A DNA stretch of 64,000 nt from Dyella dinghuensis (GCF_003977615.1 NZ_RYZR01000005.1:558001-622000); one strand, 5' to 3'; positions 43,099-52,589 are shown, counted from the stretch's first letter. Numbers and translations are program-made. The notes: generated by a model from the sequence alone, not told the origin.

Positions 43099-44135
43099 AC
43101 ATGCAGCGCCTGACTTATCTCGCCGGATTTCTCGGCCTGGCCGGCGCGATTGCGCTGATCGTGCATCAGGGCTGGGGCGAAGTGGTCGCTGCGATCGATC
43201 GCGCCGGCTGGCCGCTGTTGTGGTTGCTGCCGTTCCACATTGTGCCGCTCACGCTCGACGTGATCGCATGGCGCATCTTGCTGGCACCCCGCGACCAGCA
43301 CAAACGCGCGACGCTCCCCTTTCTGTTTTGGGTCGCATCCATTCGCGAAGCGAGCAACCGCCTGCTGCCCGTCGCCAACATCGGCGGCGAAATCATCGGC
43401 ATTCGCCTGGTGAAATGGCGCGGCATCGGTGGTGCCGCGGCGGCGGCAAGCATCATCATGGAAGTGCTGTTGACGCTGGTGAACCAGTACCTGTTCACCG
43501 CGCTGGGCATCATCCTGCTGGTCGAGCTGACGCGAAATATCAGCGCTTTCAGCACCGTGATTTCCGCGCTCGCGGCAAGCCTCCCGCTGCCGATTTTCCT
43601 GATCATCGTGCTTCGCCACGGCAAGGTATTTTCGCGCCTGGAAGGGTTCGCCGAAAAAATGCTGGGCGGCCGCACCAAGCTCACCGAGCTGATCGACGGC
43701 GCGGGTCTCGATCTGGAAATCCGTTCGCAGTATTCGCGTCCGCTGCGCCTGGTCGTCGCCTGCTTCTGGCAGTTCATGGGTTATGTGGTCGGCAGCTTTG
43801 AAACGTGGCTGGCGCTGCGTTTGCTCGGTTATCCGATCAGCGTGTGGGATGCGATTGCCATCGAAGCGGTCACGCAAGCGTTGCGCCACATCATTTTCGT
43901 GGTGCCTGCCGGCCTTGGCGTGCAGGAAGGCGGTCTGGTGCTGTTCGGCGATATCATCGGTTTGCCGCCTGAGGCGAGCGTGGCGCTGTCGCTGGTCAAA
44001 CGCATGCGCGAGATTGGTTTTGGCGTACCCGCCCTGATTTCCTGGCAGTGGGCCGAAGCGCGCCGGATGTATGCCGGTGCATCTACCAAAGAAACTTCGG
44101 TCAACCGCCCCTCTGATGAGAATGCAAGTTCATGA
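43095..44135 (+). CDS. hpnL: HpnL, hopanoid-cluster membrane protein (LPG-synthase-like flippase fold)
   Basis: 346 aa from ATG 43095, overlapping the hpnK stop. About eight predicted membrane helices, with family segments EASNRLLPVANIGGEIIGIR, IAIEAVTQALRHIIFVVPAG and LGVQEGG. This is the HpnL branch of the lysylphosphatidylglycerol-synthase transmembrane family, thought to move hopanoids between membrane leaflets or to the outer membrane; direct proof is lacking. It is coupled to the ferritin-like gene downstream by a four-base overlap. Confidence 0.9.
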   Translation: MNMQRLTYLAGFLGLAGAIALIVHQGWGEVVAAIDRAGWPLLWLLPFHIVPLTLDVIAWRILLAPRDQHKRATLPFLFWVASIREASNRLLPVANIGGEIIGIRLVKWRGIGGAAAAASIIMEVLLTLVNQYLFTALGIILLVELTRNISAFSTVISALAASLPLPIFLIIVLRHGKVFSRLEGFAEKMLGGRTKLTELIDGAGLDLEIRSQYSRPLRLVVACFWQFMGYVVGSFETWLALRLLGYPISVWDAIAIEAVTQALRHIIFVVPAGLGVQEGGLVLFGDIIGLPPEASVALSLVKRMREIGFGVPALISWQWAEARRMYAGASTKETSVNRPSDENASS

Positions 44136-45136
44136 CGCTCCAACACGAGGCCTTCGACACACAAACGCTGGTGCCCGGTTTTCACGAACCGGTGCTGCCG
44201 ACGGGTGAGCCGGACGAAGCCACCATTGCCGCCTCCGAGGAACGCTCACGCCATTGGTTGAGTGCTGGCGGCGAACGCATCAAATACGGTTCGGACGCGC
44301 ACAAAGAAATGATGTGTCGGATGTTCGCCGAGACGTTCAATCCCTATCGCCCGTCCGTACTCAAGTGGCCGACGCTGGACGACGCGGCGCTTCATCGCAT
44401 TACGTCGCTGCCGATCTGGGACATCGCCGTGCAGACCGAAGGCAAGGCGCGTCTGCGCATGGCCGCCTATGCACGCACGATCACCGATACGCCGATGCGC
44501 AATGCGCTCGCGCAAAACGCGTGGGAGGAAAACCGCCACAAGGAAGTGCTGTCCAAGATGGTGCTGCACTATGGCATTCCGCTCGTACCGGAGCCGCCGT
44601 ACGAGTACCCGCAGGATCCGGAATGGGCGTATCTGGTCACCGGTTATAGCGAATGCATCGATAGCTTCTTCGCGTTCGGCCTGTTCAAGGTCGCACACGA
44701 ATCGGGACTGTTCCCGCCCGAGCTGATCGACACCTTTGAACCCGTGATGCAGGAGGAATGCCGGCACATCCTGCTCTTCGCCAACTGGGTCGCCTGGCAT
44801 CGCGCCAACCTCAACCTGTTCCAGCGCATTGCCTTCGAATGGAAAGTGTTCCGCGTCTGGTGGTTCCTAGGGATGGAACGCATGGACCTGGCCAAGAGCC
44901 TGGACGGCGACGGCAACGAACACGCGCAGGACAACAACTTCACCGTAAACGGCGCGCAGTCGGTGACGGAGAAAGAGCTAAGCGTGGCCGAACTGATGGC
45001 CTGCTGCCTGAGCGAAAACGATCGCCGCTTCGCCGGTTACGATAAACGCCTGCTGCGACCGACCACCATGCCGTTCATGGTGAAATGCGCGTTGCCGATA
45101 CTGCGGTTTTTCGAGCGCCGCAAGAAAGCCAAGTGA
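44132..45136 (+). CDS. Ferritin-like di-iron protein of the hopanoid operon
   Basis: 334 aa, soluble, no signal peptide. A helical bundle carries the four-helix di-iron pattern: a Glu in AVQTEGKARLRM, ExxH in AWEENRHKEVL, a Glu in YSECIDSFFAFGL, and ExxH in VMQEECRHILLF. This is the E, ExxH, E, ExxH ligand set of ferritin-like oxygenases and oxidases. I do not recognise it as a named hopanoid gene. Its start overlaps the stop of hpnL by four bases and it is the last gene of the hpnIJKL operon, so an oxidation step on a hopanoid or its sugar head is a fair inference. Iron storage or a structural role cannot be excluded. A hairpin shared with hpnA follows. Confidence 0.87.
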   Translation: MTLQHEAFDTQTLVPGFHEPVLPTGEPDEATIAASEERSRHWLSAGGERIKYGSDAHKEMMCRMFAETFNPYRPSVLKWPTLDDAALHRITSLPIWDIAVQTEGKARLRMAAYARTITDTPMRNALAQNAWEENRHKEVLSKMVLHYGIPLVPEPPYEYPQDPEWAYLVTGYSECIDSFFAFGLFKVAHESGLFPPELIDTFEPVMQEECRHILLFANWVAWHRANLNLFQRIAFEWKVFRVWWFLGMERMDLAKSLDGDGNEHAQDNNFTVNGAQSVTEKELSVAELMACCLSENDRRFAGYDKRLLRPTTMPFMVKCALPILRFFERRKKAK

Positions 45137-45150
45137 TCCGTCGATGATTG

Positions 45151-45178
45151 CAAAGCTGACGCGTGCGCGTCAGCTTTG
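45151..45178. terminator. Bidirectional hairpin between the ferritin-like gene and hpnA
   Basis: CAAAGCTGACGC (45151-45162), loop GTGC, GCGTCAGCTTTG (45167-45178): a perfect 12-bp stem. T-tracts are short on both sides, so it is a moderate terminator. The hpnA stop codon (45170-45172) lies inside the stem. Confidence 0.65.
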
Positions 45179-46147
45179 TTGACGAAACCACCGCACGGCA
45201 TCTTCCAAAGCAAGCCGCGCAGGACGCGCTGTGTAGCCAAGTTCCCGTTCGGCCTTGGCGCTGGTGAAGAACATGCGCTTCTTCGACATACGAACTTCTT
45301 CCACCGTCGCAATCGGATTCATGCCAGTCAGACGGGCCCACGCTTCGGAAATGTGCGCGATCGGCATCACCACACCATGCGGCAGGCGAACTTTCGGCGG
45401 CTTGCGTCCGGCGATATCGGCAATCTCGGTGAGCACGTCGCGCAGGCTCATGTTGTAGCCGCCGAGGATGTAGCGCTCGCCGACAACACCGCGTTCGAAT
45501 GCAAGCCAGTGACCCTCAGCGACATCCTCGACATGCACGATGTTCAATCCCGTATCCACGTACGCAGGGAGGCGCCCCAACATCGCGTCGCGCACCACGC
45601 GACCGGTCGGCGTGGGCTTGATGTCGTTCGGACCAATCGGCGTCGATGGATTGACGATCACTACCGGCGTGCCTTCGGCGGCGAACTGCCTCGCCACTTC
45701 TTCGGCGAGAAACTTGGAGCGTTTGTAGTGGCCGATCATGTCGTCCACCGTCACGGGCGTGGTTTCGCTGCCGGGTGTTCCGTCTTTCGGAATACCCAGC
45801 GTGGCCACGCTGCTGGTGTAAACAATGCGCGGCACCCCAACCTGTCGCGCAGCTTCCAGAATCGAACGCGTGCCCTCGACGTTGGCTCGATACAACTCGT
45901 TGGGATCGGGCGCCCACAGACGGTAATCGGCTGCGACATGGAACAGCGCATCGCAACCATCGCAGGCCGGCAGCAGGGAAGCGGCTTGCGTGAGGTCCCC
46001 TTCGGCCACCTCGACGTCCAAACCCTGCAGATTACGCCGGTCCGAGTTGGGGCGCGCCAGCACACGCACGCTGTGCCCATCGCGCAACAAGCGCCGTGCA
46101 ACGGCCGAACCCACGAAACCGGTGGCACCGGTGACCAGCGCCCTCAC
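45170..46147 (-). CDS. hpnA: HpnA, hopanoid-associated sugar/dihydroflavonol-type reductase
   Basis: 325 aa extended SDR. The NAD(P) motif GATGFVGSAVARRLL is at residues 7-21; the active site includes VYTSSVATLG and YKRSK (Tyr-x-x-x-Lys). HpnA resembles dihydroflavonol-4-reductases and occurs widely in hopanoid clusters, but the exact reaction is not settled; it may act on the ribosyl or tetrol side chain. It is convergent with the ferritin-like gene and divergent from the squalene-synthase operon, with about 280 bases upstream that must hold both promoters. Confidence 0.92.
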   Translation of the reverse strand: MRALVTGATGFVGSAVARRLLRDGHSVRVLARPNSDRRNLQGLDVEVAEGDLTQAASLLPACDGCDALFHVAADYRLWAPDPNELYRANVEGTRSILEAARQVGVPRIVYTSSVATLGIPKDGTPGSETTPVTVDDMIGHYKRSKFLAEEVARQFAAEGTPVVIVNPSTPIGPNDIKPTPTGRVVRDAMLGRLPAYVDTGLNIVHVEDVAEGHWLAFERGVVGERYILGGYNMSLRDVLTEIADIAGRKPPKVRLPHGVVMPIAHISEAWARLTGMNPIATVEEVRMSKKRMFFTSAKAERELGYTARPARLALEDAVRWFRQQS

Positions 46148-46428
46148 TGCGTTATCGCCGCGGATAGGTCGGAAGGCACAGCAAAACGAGCGGCTTGCTC
46201 ACTCGAAAGAGTTAGACATGTCATGCGACAATTATGGACGAAAAGCGCTTGCTGCTTCAGCATATTGGGCATGCTAGCCCCTCCCCGCCAGCCCGCTGTC
46301 CGTCCCCTTATGACCCTACGTGCCCCACTGCACCGTTTGTCAATGGAAACGGGTACCGCCGAACGCCGTGGCGTTCCGGATTCGTACGGCCATGGGTGTG
46401 GCATAATCCCGGCGGCCGAGGCATGCCC

Positions 46429-47598
46429 ATGATCGAACTGAATAGTGCCACCGCCATTGCTGGACGCGACGAGGCCAACACCTACCAGGATGAGATCCTG
46501 CCCAAGGTGTCCCGGACCTTCGCGCTGACCATCCCGCAGCTTCCTCCGGAACTGCGTCGTGCGGTTGCCAATGCATATTTGCTGTGTCGCATCGCCGACA
46601 CGATTGAAGACGAGCCGGCATTGTCGGCCGAGCAAAAGCGCGTCTTCGAAAATGCGTTCGTCAATGCCGTCACCGGCAATGCCGATGCACAGCGTGTCGC
46701 ACATACCGTTGCACCGCTATTGTCGAATGCGACGCTGGAAGCCGAGCGCGACCTGATGCGCCAACTGCCGTTGGTGCTGCAGGTCACGCGCAGTCTGAAT
46801 CCGGAGCAGCAGGCATCGATCGTGAAGTGCCTGAAGATCATGTCGCACGGCATGCACGAGTTTCAGCGCAAGGCCGGCATACAAGGTCTGGCTACGCTGC
46901 ACGACATGGATCGCTATTGCTACTGCGTGGCGGGTGTCGTCGGCGAAATGCTGACAGAGATGTTCGTCGATTTCGAACCGGCGCTGGCACCTCATCGCAA
47001 CACGATGCTGCGTCTGGCCGTGTCCTTCGGACAGGGCCTGCAGATGACCAACATCCTCAAGGATCAGTGGGAAGATCGCGCACGCGGCGCCTGCTGGTTG
47101 CCGCAGGATATGTTCGCGCATCACGGTGTGAATCTTTCCACGTTGAAGTCGGGCACGCAGAACGCCGGTTATGCCGCCACGATGTCCGAACTCGTCGGCA
47201 TTGCGCACGCGCATCTTCGCTATGCGTTGGACTACACCTTGCTGCTTCCTGCAAAACACGCAGGTGTTCGCCGCTTCTGTTTGTGGGCGATCGGCATGGC
47301 GCTGCTGACGCTGCGCAATCTGCACAACAACCTCGATTTCTCGGCGGGTACGCAGATCAAGATCTCGCGTAATGCCGTCGCTCGCACGATTCTGTTTACA
47401 CGCATCTTCGGCAAATCCAACACTGCGCTGCGCTGGTTGTTCTCGACCACCGCGCGGGGCTTGCCGCTGACGCCGCTGGCTACTGAATGGAACGAACCGT
47501 CGGCGCCCGGACGTACGTGGCCCAAGCGTTCCATTCCGCACATCGCTGAAGTTGCGTTGTTCGAACCGGCGGACGTCCACGAAGCGCAGCATCGATGA
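46429..47598 (+). CDS. Squalene synthase of the eukaryotic (single-enzyme) type
   Basis: 389 aa from ATG 46429 (GAGG seven bases upstream; ATG 46423 is too close to it). Two Asp-rich prenyl-diphosphate motifs are seen: DTIED (57-61) and DQWED (212-216). Other conserved parts are SRTFALTIPQLP, MDRYCYCVAGVVGEMLTEMF and GLQMTNILKDQWEDRARGAC. The first motif and the YCYCVAGVVG segment match squalene synthases (Sqs/FDFT1 type), not HpnD, and no hpnC or hpnE is nearby. It should condense two farnesyl diphosphates to squalene with NADPH in one enzyme. A CATAAT hexamer at 46402 may be part of its promoter. Its stop overlaps the shc start by four bases. Confidence 0.88.
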   Translation: MIELNSATAIAGRDEANTYQDEILPKVSRTFALTIPQLPPELRRAVANAYLLCRIADTIEDEPALSAEQKRVFENAFVNAVTGNADAQRVAHTVAPLLSNATLEAERDLMRQLPLVLQVTRSLNPEQQASIVKCLKIMSHGMHEFQRKAGIQGLATLHDMDRYCYCVAGVVGEMLTEMFVDFEPALAPHRNTMLRLAVSFGQGLQMTNILKDQWEDRARGACWLPQDMFAHHGVNLSTLKSGTQNAGYAATMSELVGIAHAHLRYALDYTLLLPAKHAGVRRFCLWAIGMALLTLRNLHNNLDFSAGTQIKISRNAVARTILFTRIFGKSNTALRWLFSTTARGLPLTPLATEWNEPSAPGRTWPKRSIPHIAEVALFEPADVHEAQHR

Positions 47599-49565
47599 AT
47601 TCGACGACACCACTTACCGCTCCCACCACTGACGACCTTTTCCAGCCTTCACAGACGAGCGGTCTGGATCAGGCCATCGAGCGTGGCCGTGTGACGCTGC
47701 TGGAGCATCAGCACAAGGACGGCCACTGGTGCTTTGAGCTGGAGTCCGACTGCACGATCACCGCCGAATACATCCTGATGATGCATTTCATGGATGAAAT
47801 CGACGATGTCTTGCAGGAGAAGATGGCGCGCTATCTGCGCGCCACGCAGGCAACGCAGACGCACGGCGGCTGGTCGCAGTATTACGGCGGCGCCATCGAT
47901 CTTTCGTGCACGATCAAGGCGTATTTCGCGCTGAAGGCGGCCGGTGAAGATCCGGATGCCGAACACATGCGCATTGCGCGCGAGGCCGTGCTTTCGCATG
48001 GTGGTGCGGCAAAAGCGAATGTGTTTACGCGCATTCTGCTCGCCCTGTTCCAGCAGGTGCCGTGGCGCGCGACGCCATACGTGCCGGTCGAGATCATGCT
48101 GTTCCCGCGCTGGGCGCCGTTCCACATCGAGAAGATCTCGTATTGGGCGCGCACCACGCTGGTGCCGCTGACGATTCTCTGCTCGTTGAAGGCCAAGGCG
48201 GCCAATCCACGCAACATCAACATTCGCGAATTGTTTGTCACGCCGCCGGAAGAGGAACGTCATTACTTTGTCCGCGGCGGTTTGCTCAATCGCTCGTTCC
48301 TTGCGCTGGATAAAGTCGGCCGCTTCATCGATCGCTTCATGCCGAAGTCGATCCGCAAGCGCGCCGTCAGCAAAGCGGAATCGTGGTTCCGCGAGCGTTT
48401 GAATGGCGAAGACGGCATCGGTGCGATTTTCCCGCCGATGGTCAACAGCTATGAAGCGATGGCGCTGCTGGGTTATCCCAAAGATCACCCCGCTCGCCAG
48501 ACCTGCCTGCGTTCGATCCAGAACCTGGTGGTGCATCGCGACGATGGTTCGGCGTACTGCCAGCCATGCGTATCGCCGGTGTGGGACACCGTGTGGAGCG
48601 CGCTGACGCTGATGCACACCAGCGACGACGCGACGACGCAATCGGCCATCGCCAAGTCCGTCGACTGGTTGCGCTCCAAGCAGGAAATGGAACTGAAAGG
48701 CGACTGGGCAGCGCGCGCACCCGACGCGCCACCAGGCGGTTGGGCGTTCCAGTACAACAACGCGTATTACCCGGATATCGACGACACGGCGGTAGCCGCC
48801 GCGTTGCTGCACATCCAGGATCGCCGTAACGGCGAATCCGGCCGTCATCGCTTCAACACCGATCGCGCGGCGGACTGGATGATTGCGCTGCAATCGAAGA
48901 ACGGCGGTTTCGCCGCCTTCGATGCGGACAACACGCACTACTACCTCAACGCGATTCCGTTTGCCGATCACGGCGCGCTGCTCGATCCACCGACCGAAGA
49001 TGTGTCCGGCCGCGTCGCCGCGTGCCTGGGCGTGCTTGCACGCCCGCAGGATCGCGAAAGCCTGCGCCGTTGCGTCGACTATCTACGCAGCACGCAGTTG
49101 GAAGATGGCAGCTGGTGGGGCCGCTGGGGCAGCAATTACATCTACGGCACCTGGAGCGTGCTCGGCGGTCTTGCCCTGGCGGGCGAAGATCCGCAGCAGC
49201 CATATATCCGTAAGTCCATCGAATGGCTGTGTTCGCGCCAGCACGCTGATGGCGGCTGGGGCGAGACCAACGACAGCTACATCGAGCCGGCACTGCGTGG
49301 CACCAACCACAACGTCAGCACGCCGCAATCCACGGCATGGGCGCTGCTTGCGCAGATGGCGATGGGTGAAGTGCATTCCGATTCCGTCAAGCGCGGCATC
49401 GCCTTTCTGCTCGCCGATCAGCAGGCAACGGGGCTGTGGTATCACCCATCGCACAATGCGCCCGGTTTCCCGCGCGTGTATTACCTGAAGTATCACGGCT
49501 ACACCGCGTACTTCCCGCTGTGGGCACTATCGCGTTACCGGCAACTGAAGAAGTCCTCTGCTTGA
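47595..49565 (+). CDS. shc: Squalene-hopene cyclase
   Basis: 656 aa, normal for the family. The catalytic DxDD motif is DIDDTA with D394, D396 and D397. QW-type repeats recur through the chain, for example DGHWCFELE near the N-terminus, NGGFAAFD, DGSWWGRWG and DGGWGETNDSY. It is a monotopic membrane enzyme that cyclises squalene to hopene (diploptene) and hopanol. The upstream gene supplies squalene; HpnG follows with its TTG start inside the last codons. Confidence 0.97.
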   Translation: MNSTTPLTAPTTDDLFQPSQTSGLDQAIERGRVTLLEHQHKDGHWCFELESDCTITAEYILMMHFMDEIDDVLQEKMARYLRATQATQTHGGWSQYYGGAIDLSCTIKAYFALKAAGEDPDAEHMRIAREAVLSHGGAAKANVFTRILLALFQQVPWRATPYVPVEIMLFPRWAPFHIEKISYWARTTLVPLTILCSLKAKAANPRNINIRELFVTPPEEERHYFVRGGLLNRSFLALDKVGRFIDRFMPKSIRKRAVSKAESWFRERLNGEDGIGAIFPPMVNSYEAMALLGYPKDHPARQTCLRSIQNLVVHRDDGSAYCQPCVSPVWDTVWSALTLMHTSDDATTQSAIAKSVDWLRSKQEMELKGDWAARAPDAPPGGWAFQYNNAYYPDIDDTAVAAALLHIQDRRNGESGRHRFNTDRAADWMIALQSKNGGFAAFDADNTHYYLNAIPFADHGALLDPPTEDVSGRVAACLGVLARPQDRESLRRCVDYLRSTQLEDGSWWGRWGSNYIYGTWSVLGGLALAGEDPQQPYIRKSIEWLCSRQHADGGWGETNDSYIEPALRGTNHNVSTPQSTAWALLAQMAMGEVHSDSVKRGIAFLLADQQATGLWYHPSHNAPGFPRVYYLKYHGYTAYFPLWALSRYRQLKKSSA

Positions 49566-50287
49566 GCGACGCGCATGCCATCCGCACGACGGGCATTGTC
49601 GTCGCGCTGGCATCCGAAGCCAGAACGCTGATTCCTCACGTCGCACTTGATCGCGTCACGCCGCTGGCAGATGGCGCAGTGCTGCGGCTCAGTGGCATGG
49701 GATTGCCGGCTGCCCAGCGTGCCGCGCAGGAGTTGGTCGACGCGGGCGCAAAAGCGCTAGCCGTTTTCGGTGTGGCGGGTGCGCTGGATTCGTCGCTATC
49801 GAGCGGCACGCTCATTTGTCCGGAATATGTTCTCGATGAGAATGGCGGACGTTACGCAACGGATGCATCCTGGCGCTCCAGTTTGCAGCAATCATTGCCG
49901 ACGACATTGCGAGCATCGGGATCGTTACTCAGCGTCCGCGATCCGTTGCTTACGGTGACCGAAAAAGCCGACGCCCGTCGGCGCTTCGGCGCGCTCGCCG
50001 TCGATATGGAAAGCGCCGCCGTCGCCGCTATCGCGCAACGACACTCACTACCTTTCATAAGCTTACGAGCGATTGTCGACGAAGCTAGCGATACGGTTCC
50101 GACGGCGCTCAATAATGCCGTCGATGCATGGGGCCGCCCCCGTACATTCGGCCTGATAACCGCGTTATGCCGACATCCTTCGGTTCTCGGGGACTTGCCC
50201 CGACTATACTCACGCATGCAACGCGCCACCCATGCGCTCCGCGCCGCCGCCCAGGCAACCGGACCGACGCTGGGCTGGCACCCGTAA
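49562..50287 (+). CDS. hpnG: HpnG, adenosylhopane nucleosidase/phosphorylase
   Basis: 241 aa. TTG at 49562 overlaps the shc stop; the longer in-frame extension to 49436 is shadow sequence. It belongs to the purine-nucleoside phosphorylase / MTA nucleosidase family: GIVVALASEARTL near the start, VFGVAGALDSSLSSGTLI and LAVDMESAAVAAIAQRH (the nucleoside-binding DMESA motif). HpnG removes adenine from adenosylhopane, made by HpnH, giving ribosylhopane, which leads on to bacteriohopanetetrol. It ends the sqs-shc-hpnG operon. Confidence 0.92.
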   Translation: MSDAHAIRTTGIVVALASEARTLIPHVALDRVTPLADGAVLRLSGMGLPAAQRAAQELVDAGAKALAVFGVAGALDSSLSSGTLICPEYVLDENGGRYATDASWRSSLQQSLPTTLRASGSLLSVRDPLLTVTEKADARRRFGALAVDMESAAVAAIAQRHSLPFISLRAIVDEASDTVPTALNNAVDAWGRPRTFGLITALCRHPSVLGDLPRLYSRMQRATHALRAAAQATGPTLGWHP

Positions 50288-50342
50288 GCTGCATCTTTTG
50301 TTTCGCCGTCGCTACGGCCATGTCATAACGGAGAAAATCCTG

Positions 50343-50714
50343 ATGTCCCTGCGCCATCGTCTCGGTACTTTCCTGGTTGCTGCAAGCTGCGCGCTCGTCA
50401 GCGTCGGCGCTTCCGCACACGCCATCCTTGTCGACAGCTCGCCCAAGGCCAATGGCACGGTCGCAGCCGGTCACGTCGATATCGTCTTCAAATACAACAG
50501 CAAGATCGATCAGCACCGCTCGCGTATGACGCTGGTGAAGTCCGATCAGAGTGAAACGACGTTGACGATTGCAGCGAATGGCAAACAACCCAACGAGCTG
50601 GATTCAGGCGTCGATCTGACACCCGGCACATACACCATTCGCTGGCAGGCGCTGGCGCTCGATGGTCATATCACGCGTGGTGATGTGCCTTTCACTGTCG
50701 CTGCCAAACCGTAA
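50343..50714 (+). CDS. copC: CopC-domain periplasmic copper-binding protein
   Basis: 123 aa. The signal peptide (1-25) ends ASA, so the mature protein begins with H26 (HAILVDSSPKANG), the N-terminal His that binds Cu(II) in CopC. The second His is in ALDGHITRGDVPFTV. The domain is a seven-stranded beta barrel that carries copper in the periplasm. The neighbouring copD (50906) encodes the membrane partner, and the two act in copper uptake or resistance. Start ATG 50343 follows GGAGAA. A palindromic repeat lies between the two genes. Confidence 0.93.
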   Translation: MSLRHRLGTFLVAASCALVSVGASAHAILVDSSPKANGTVAAGHVDIVFKYNSKIDQHRSRMTLVKSDQSETTLTIAANGKQPNELDSGVDLTPGTYTIRWQALALDGHITRGDVPFTVAAKP

Positions 50715-50723
50715 CCTCCACGT

Positions 50724-50817
50724 CGTCATTCCGGCGCAGGCCGGAATCCAGTGGCGATAACGCATGAATGTTCGATCACGAATGAAGCGTGCTTACACTG
50801 GATTCCGGCCTGCGCCG
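50724..50817. repeat. Long palindromic intergenic repeat, copy 1 (CGTCATTCCGGC family)
   Basis: Left arm CATTCCGGCGCAGGCCGGAATCCAGTG (50727-50753; the first part is itself an inverted repeat) pairs with the right arm CACTGGATTCCGGCCTGCGCCG (50796-50817). The far right end differs from copy 2: an extra hairpin-like stretch (AGCTTCATAACAGCGAAGCT, about 50821-50840) lies before CAATGACG. It sits between copC and copD. Confidence 0.85.
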
Positions 50818-50905
50818 AAAAGCTTCATAACAGCGAAGCTGGTCAATGACGAGCAAAAAAACGACCCCGTAGTTCGACATTCACCTCAAGCCTGAGCGAT
50901 TCCCC

Positions 50906-52561
50906 GTGGAACTTCTCGTCGACATCTTCGGCTACCTCAGCATCATCCTGCACGGTCTGGTCATCGTCGCGCAGTCGATGACGCTCGGCGGTGTGCTGTT
51001 CCTGGTTTTCCTGTTGCGCCCCTTCATGCATCTGCTGCCGCAAGGCGCCGATCTCGAACGACGCATCGCACGACTCACCATCTACAGCGCGATCGGGCTC
51101 GCCCTTTCGGAAATCGCCGGCACCGCCTTGCAGGTTGCCGTGCTGATGTCGACAGTCGGACTGTCGTTCTCCGACGTGATGCAGGCACCGTTCGCCGTAT
51201 GCGGCACGGTGAAAGTCATTTGCGCGCTGCTGCTGATTCCCTGCCTGGGCAATCGCATCTCCCGCAGCCCGCTTGGCGCCGTTTTGCCGCTGCTGCTTGG
51301 CGCCGCGGAGTTGACCGCCGCAACATTCACCACTCACGCATTCGCACGCCTGAGCGACAACACGCTGCTGCTTTTCGTCGAAGGTTTGCATCAGTTCGGC
51401 GCGGCGATCTGGATCGGCGCCATTCCCTGCTTCGTGCTGGCGTTGGCCAAGCTCAAGGATGCCGACGGCTGGCGCATCGTCGGTGCGCGCTTCTCGCGGA
51501 TGTCGATGATCGGCGTGGCCAGCATCATCATTTCCGGCTCGATCATGAGCGTGTACTACATCGGCAGCATTCAGGGGTTTTACGGCACCGCATACGGTGT
51601 GATGGTGGGCGCCAAGATCGCGATGTTCATCGCGCTGTTGCTGCTTGGTCTTGGCAACCTGATGGTGACCGAGCGGCTGCGCAAGAACCAGGAAACATCG
51701 GTAATTCGCCTGCGCCGCTTCGCCGAAGTGGAAATTGGCATTGGCTTCACGATTTTCTTTGCGGCCGCATCGCTGACATCCGTGCCGCCGGCGGTGGACC
51801 TGACGAACGATCGCGTCACGCTGCACGAAATCGCCGTGCGTAATGCACCGGCGTGGCCGCGATTCACGTCGCCGGATCACGACACGCTCGCGATCTCGCA
51901 AATGCAGTCGCAGCTGGACAAAGATGCCGAACAGCGTCATGCCGCCGCCGCGCAAGCGAATGTGCCGGGCTCGGGCATTCTGCCGCCGCGTAACGCCGAA
52001 GACATCGCCTGGTCGGAATACAACCATCATTGGGCCGGCATCTTCGTGCTCGTGATTGGTTTGCTTGCGCTGATCAATCGAGCAGGGGTGGGGTGGTTGA
52101 AGCACTGGCCACTGCTATTTCTGCTGATGGCCGGCTTCCTACTCATACGTTCGGACCCGGAAGTGTGGCCGCTCGGCCATGAAGGATGGTGGGTCGCGTG
52201 GCGCGATGTGGAAGTGGCGCAACATCGCTTCTTTGTGGCGCTGATCCTCCTGTTCGGTCTGTTCGAGTGGGCCGTGCGCACCGGACGCCTGCATAACCCG
52301 AAGGCGGCCCTCGTGTTTCCGCTGCTGGTATCGGTGGGCGGCGCGATGCTGTTGACGCACAACCACCAAATCTCGAACGTGAAGGATCAGCTGCTGATCG
52401 AGCTGACCCATACGCCGCTCGCGCTGGCAGGTGTGTCGGCAGGCTGGGCGCGCTGGCTGGAGCTGCGCCTGCCCGGCCGTGGCGGCCGCATTGCCGGCTG
52501 GGTGTGGCCGATCTGCTTCATGCTGGTCGGCGTGATTCTGCTTTGGTACCGCGAGGCCTGA
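50906..52561 (+). CDS. copD: CopD-family copper-resistance membrane protein
   Basis: 551 aa from GTG 50906. About twelve to fourteen hydrophobic helices in two halves, with the CopD-type segments LFVEGLHQFGAAIWIGAIP (about 151-169) and HEIAVRNAPAW. A loop with EYNHHWAGIF may bind metal. CopD moves copper across the inner membrane with CopC. It is followed by ispA after 94 bases. Confidence 0.88.
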   Translation: MELLVDIFGYLSIILHGLVIVAQSMTLGGVLFLVFLLRPFMHLLPQGADLERRIARLTIYSAIGLALSEIAGTALQVAVLMSTVGLSFSDVMQAPFAVCGTVKVICALLLIPCLGNRISRSPLGAVLPLLLGAAELTAATFTTHAFARLSDNTLLLFVEGLHQFGAAIWIGAIPCFVLALAKLKDADGWRIVGARFSRMSMIGVASIIISGSIMSVYYIGSIQGFYGTAYGVMVGAKIAMFIALLLLGLGNLMVTERLRKNQETSVIRLRRFAEVEIGIGFTIFFAAASLTSVPPAVDLTNDRVTLHEIAVRNAPAWPRFTSPDHDTLAISQMQSQLDKDAEQRHAAAAQANVPGSGILPPRNAEDIAWSEYNHHWAGIFVLVIGLLALINRAGVGWLKHWPLLFLLMAGFLLIRSDPEVWPLGHEGWWVAWRDVEVAQHRFFVALILLFGLFEWAVRTGRLHNPKAALVFPLLVSVGGAMLLTHNHQISNVKDQLLIELTHTPLALAGVSAGWARWLELRLPGRGGRIAGWVWPICFMLVGVILLWYREA

Positions 52562-52589
52562 TCCTCGCCCTGTAAAATGGTTCGGCTGT

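Noticed and set aside
46429-47598. Annotation of the squalene synthase as HpnD
   Set aside because: First Asp motif DTIED and the YCYCVAGVVG segment match Sqs-type enzymes, and hpnC and hpnE are absent nearby; HpnD remains a fallback only.
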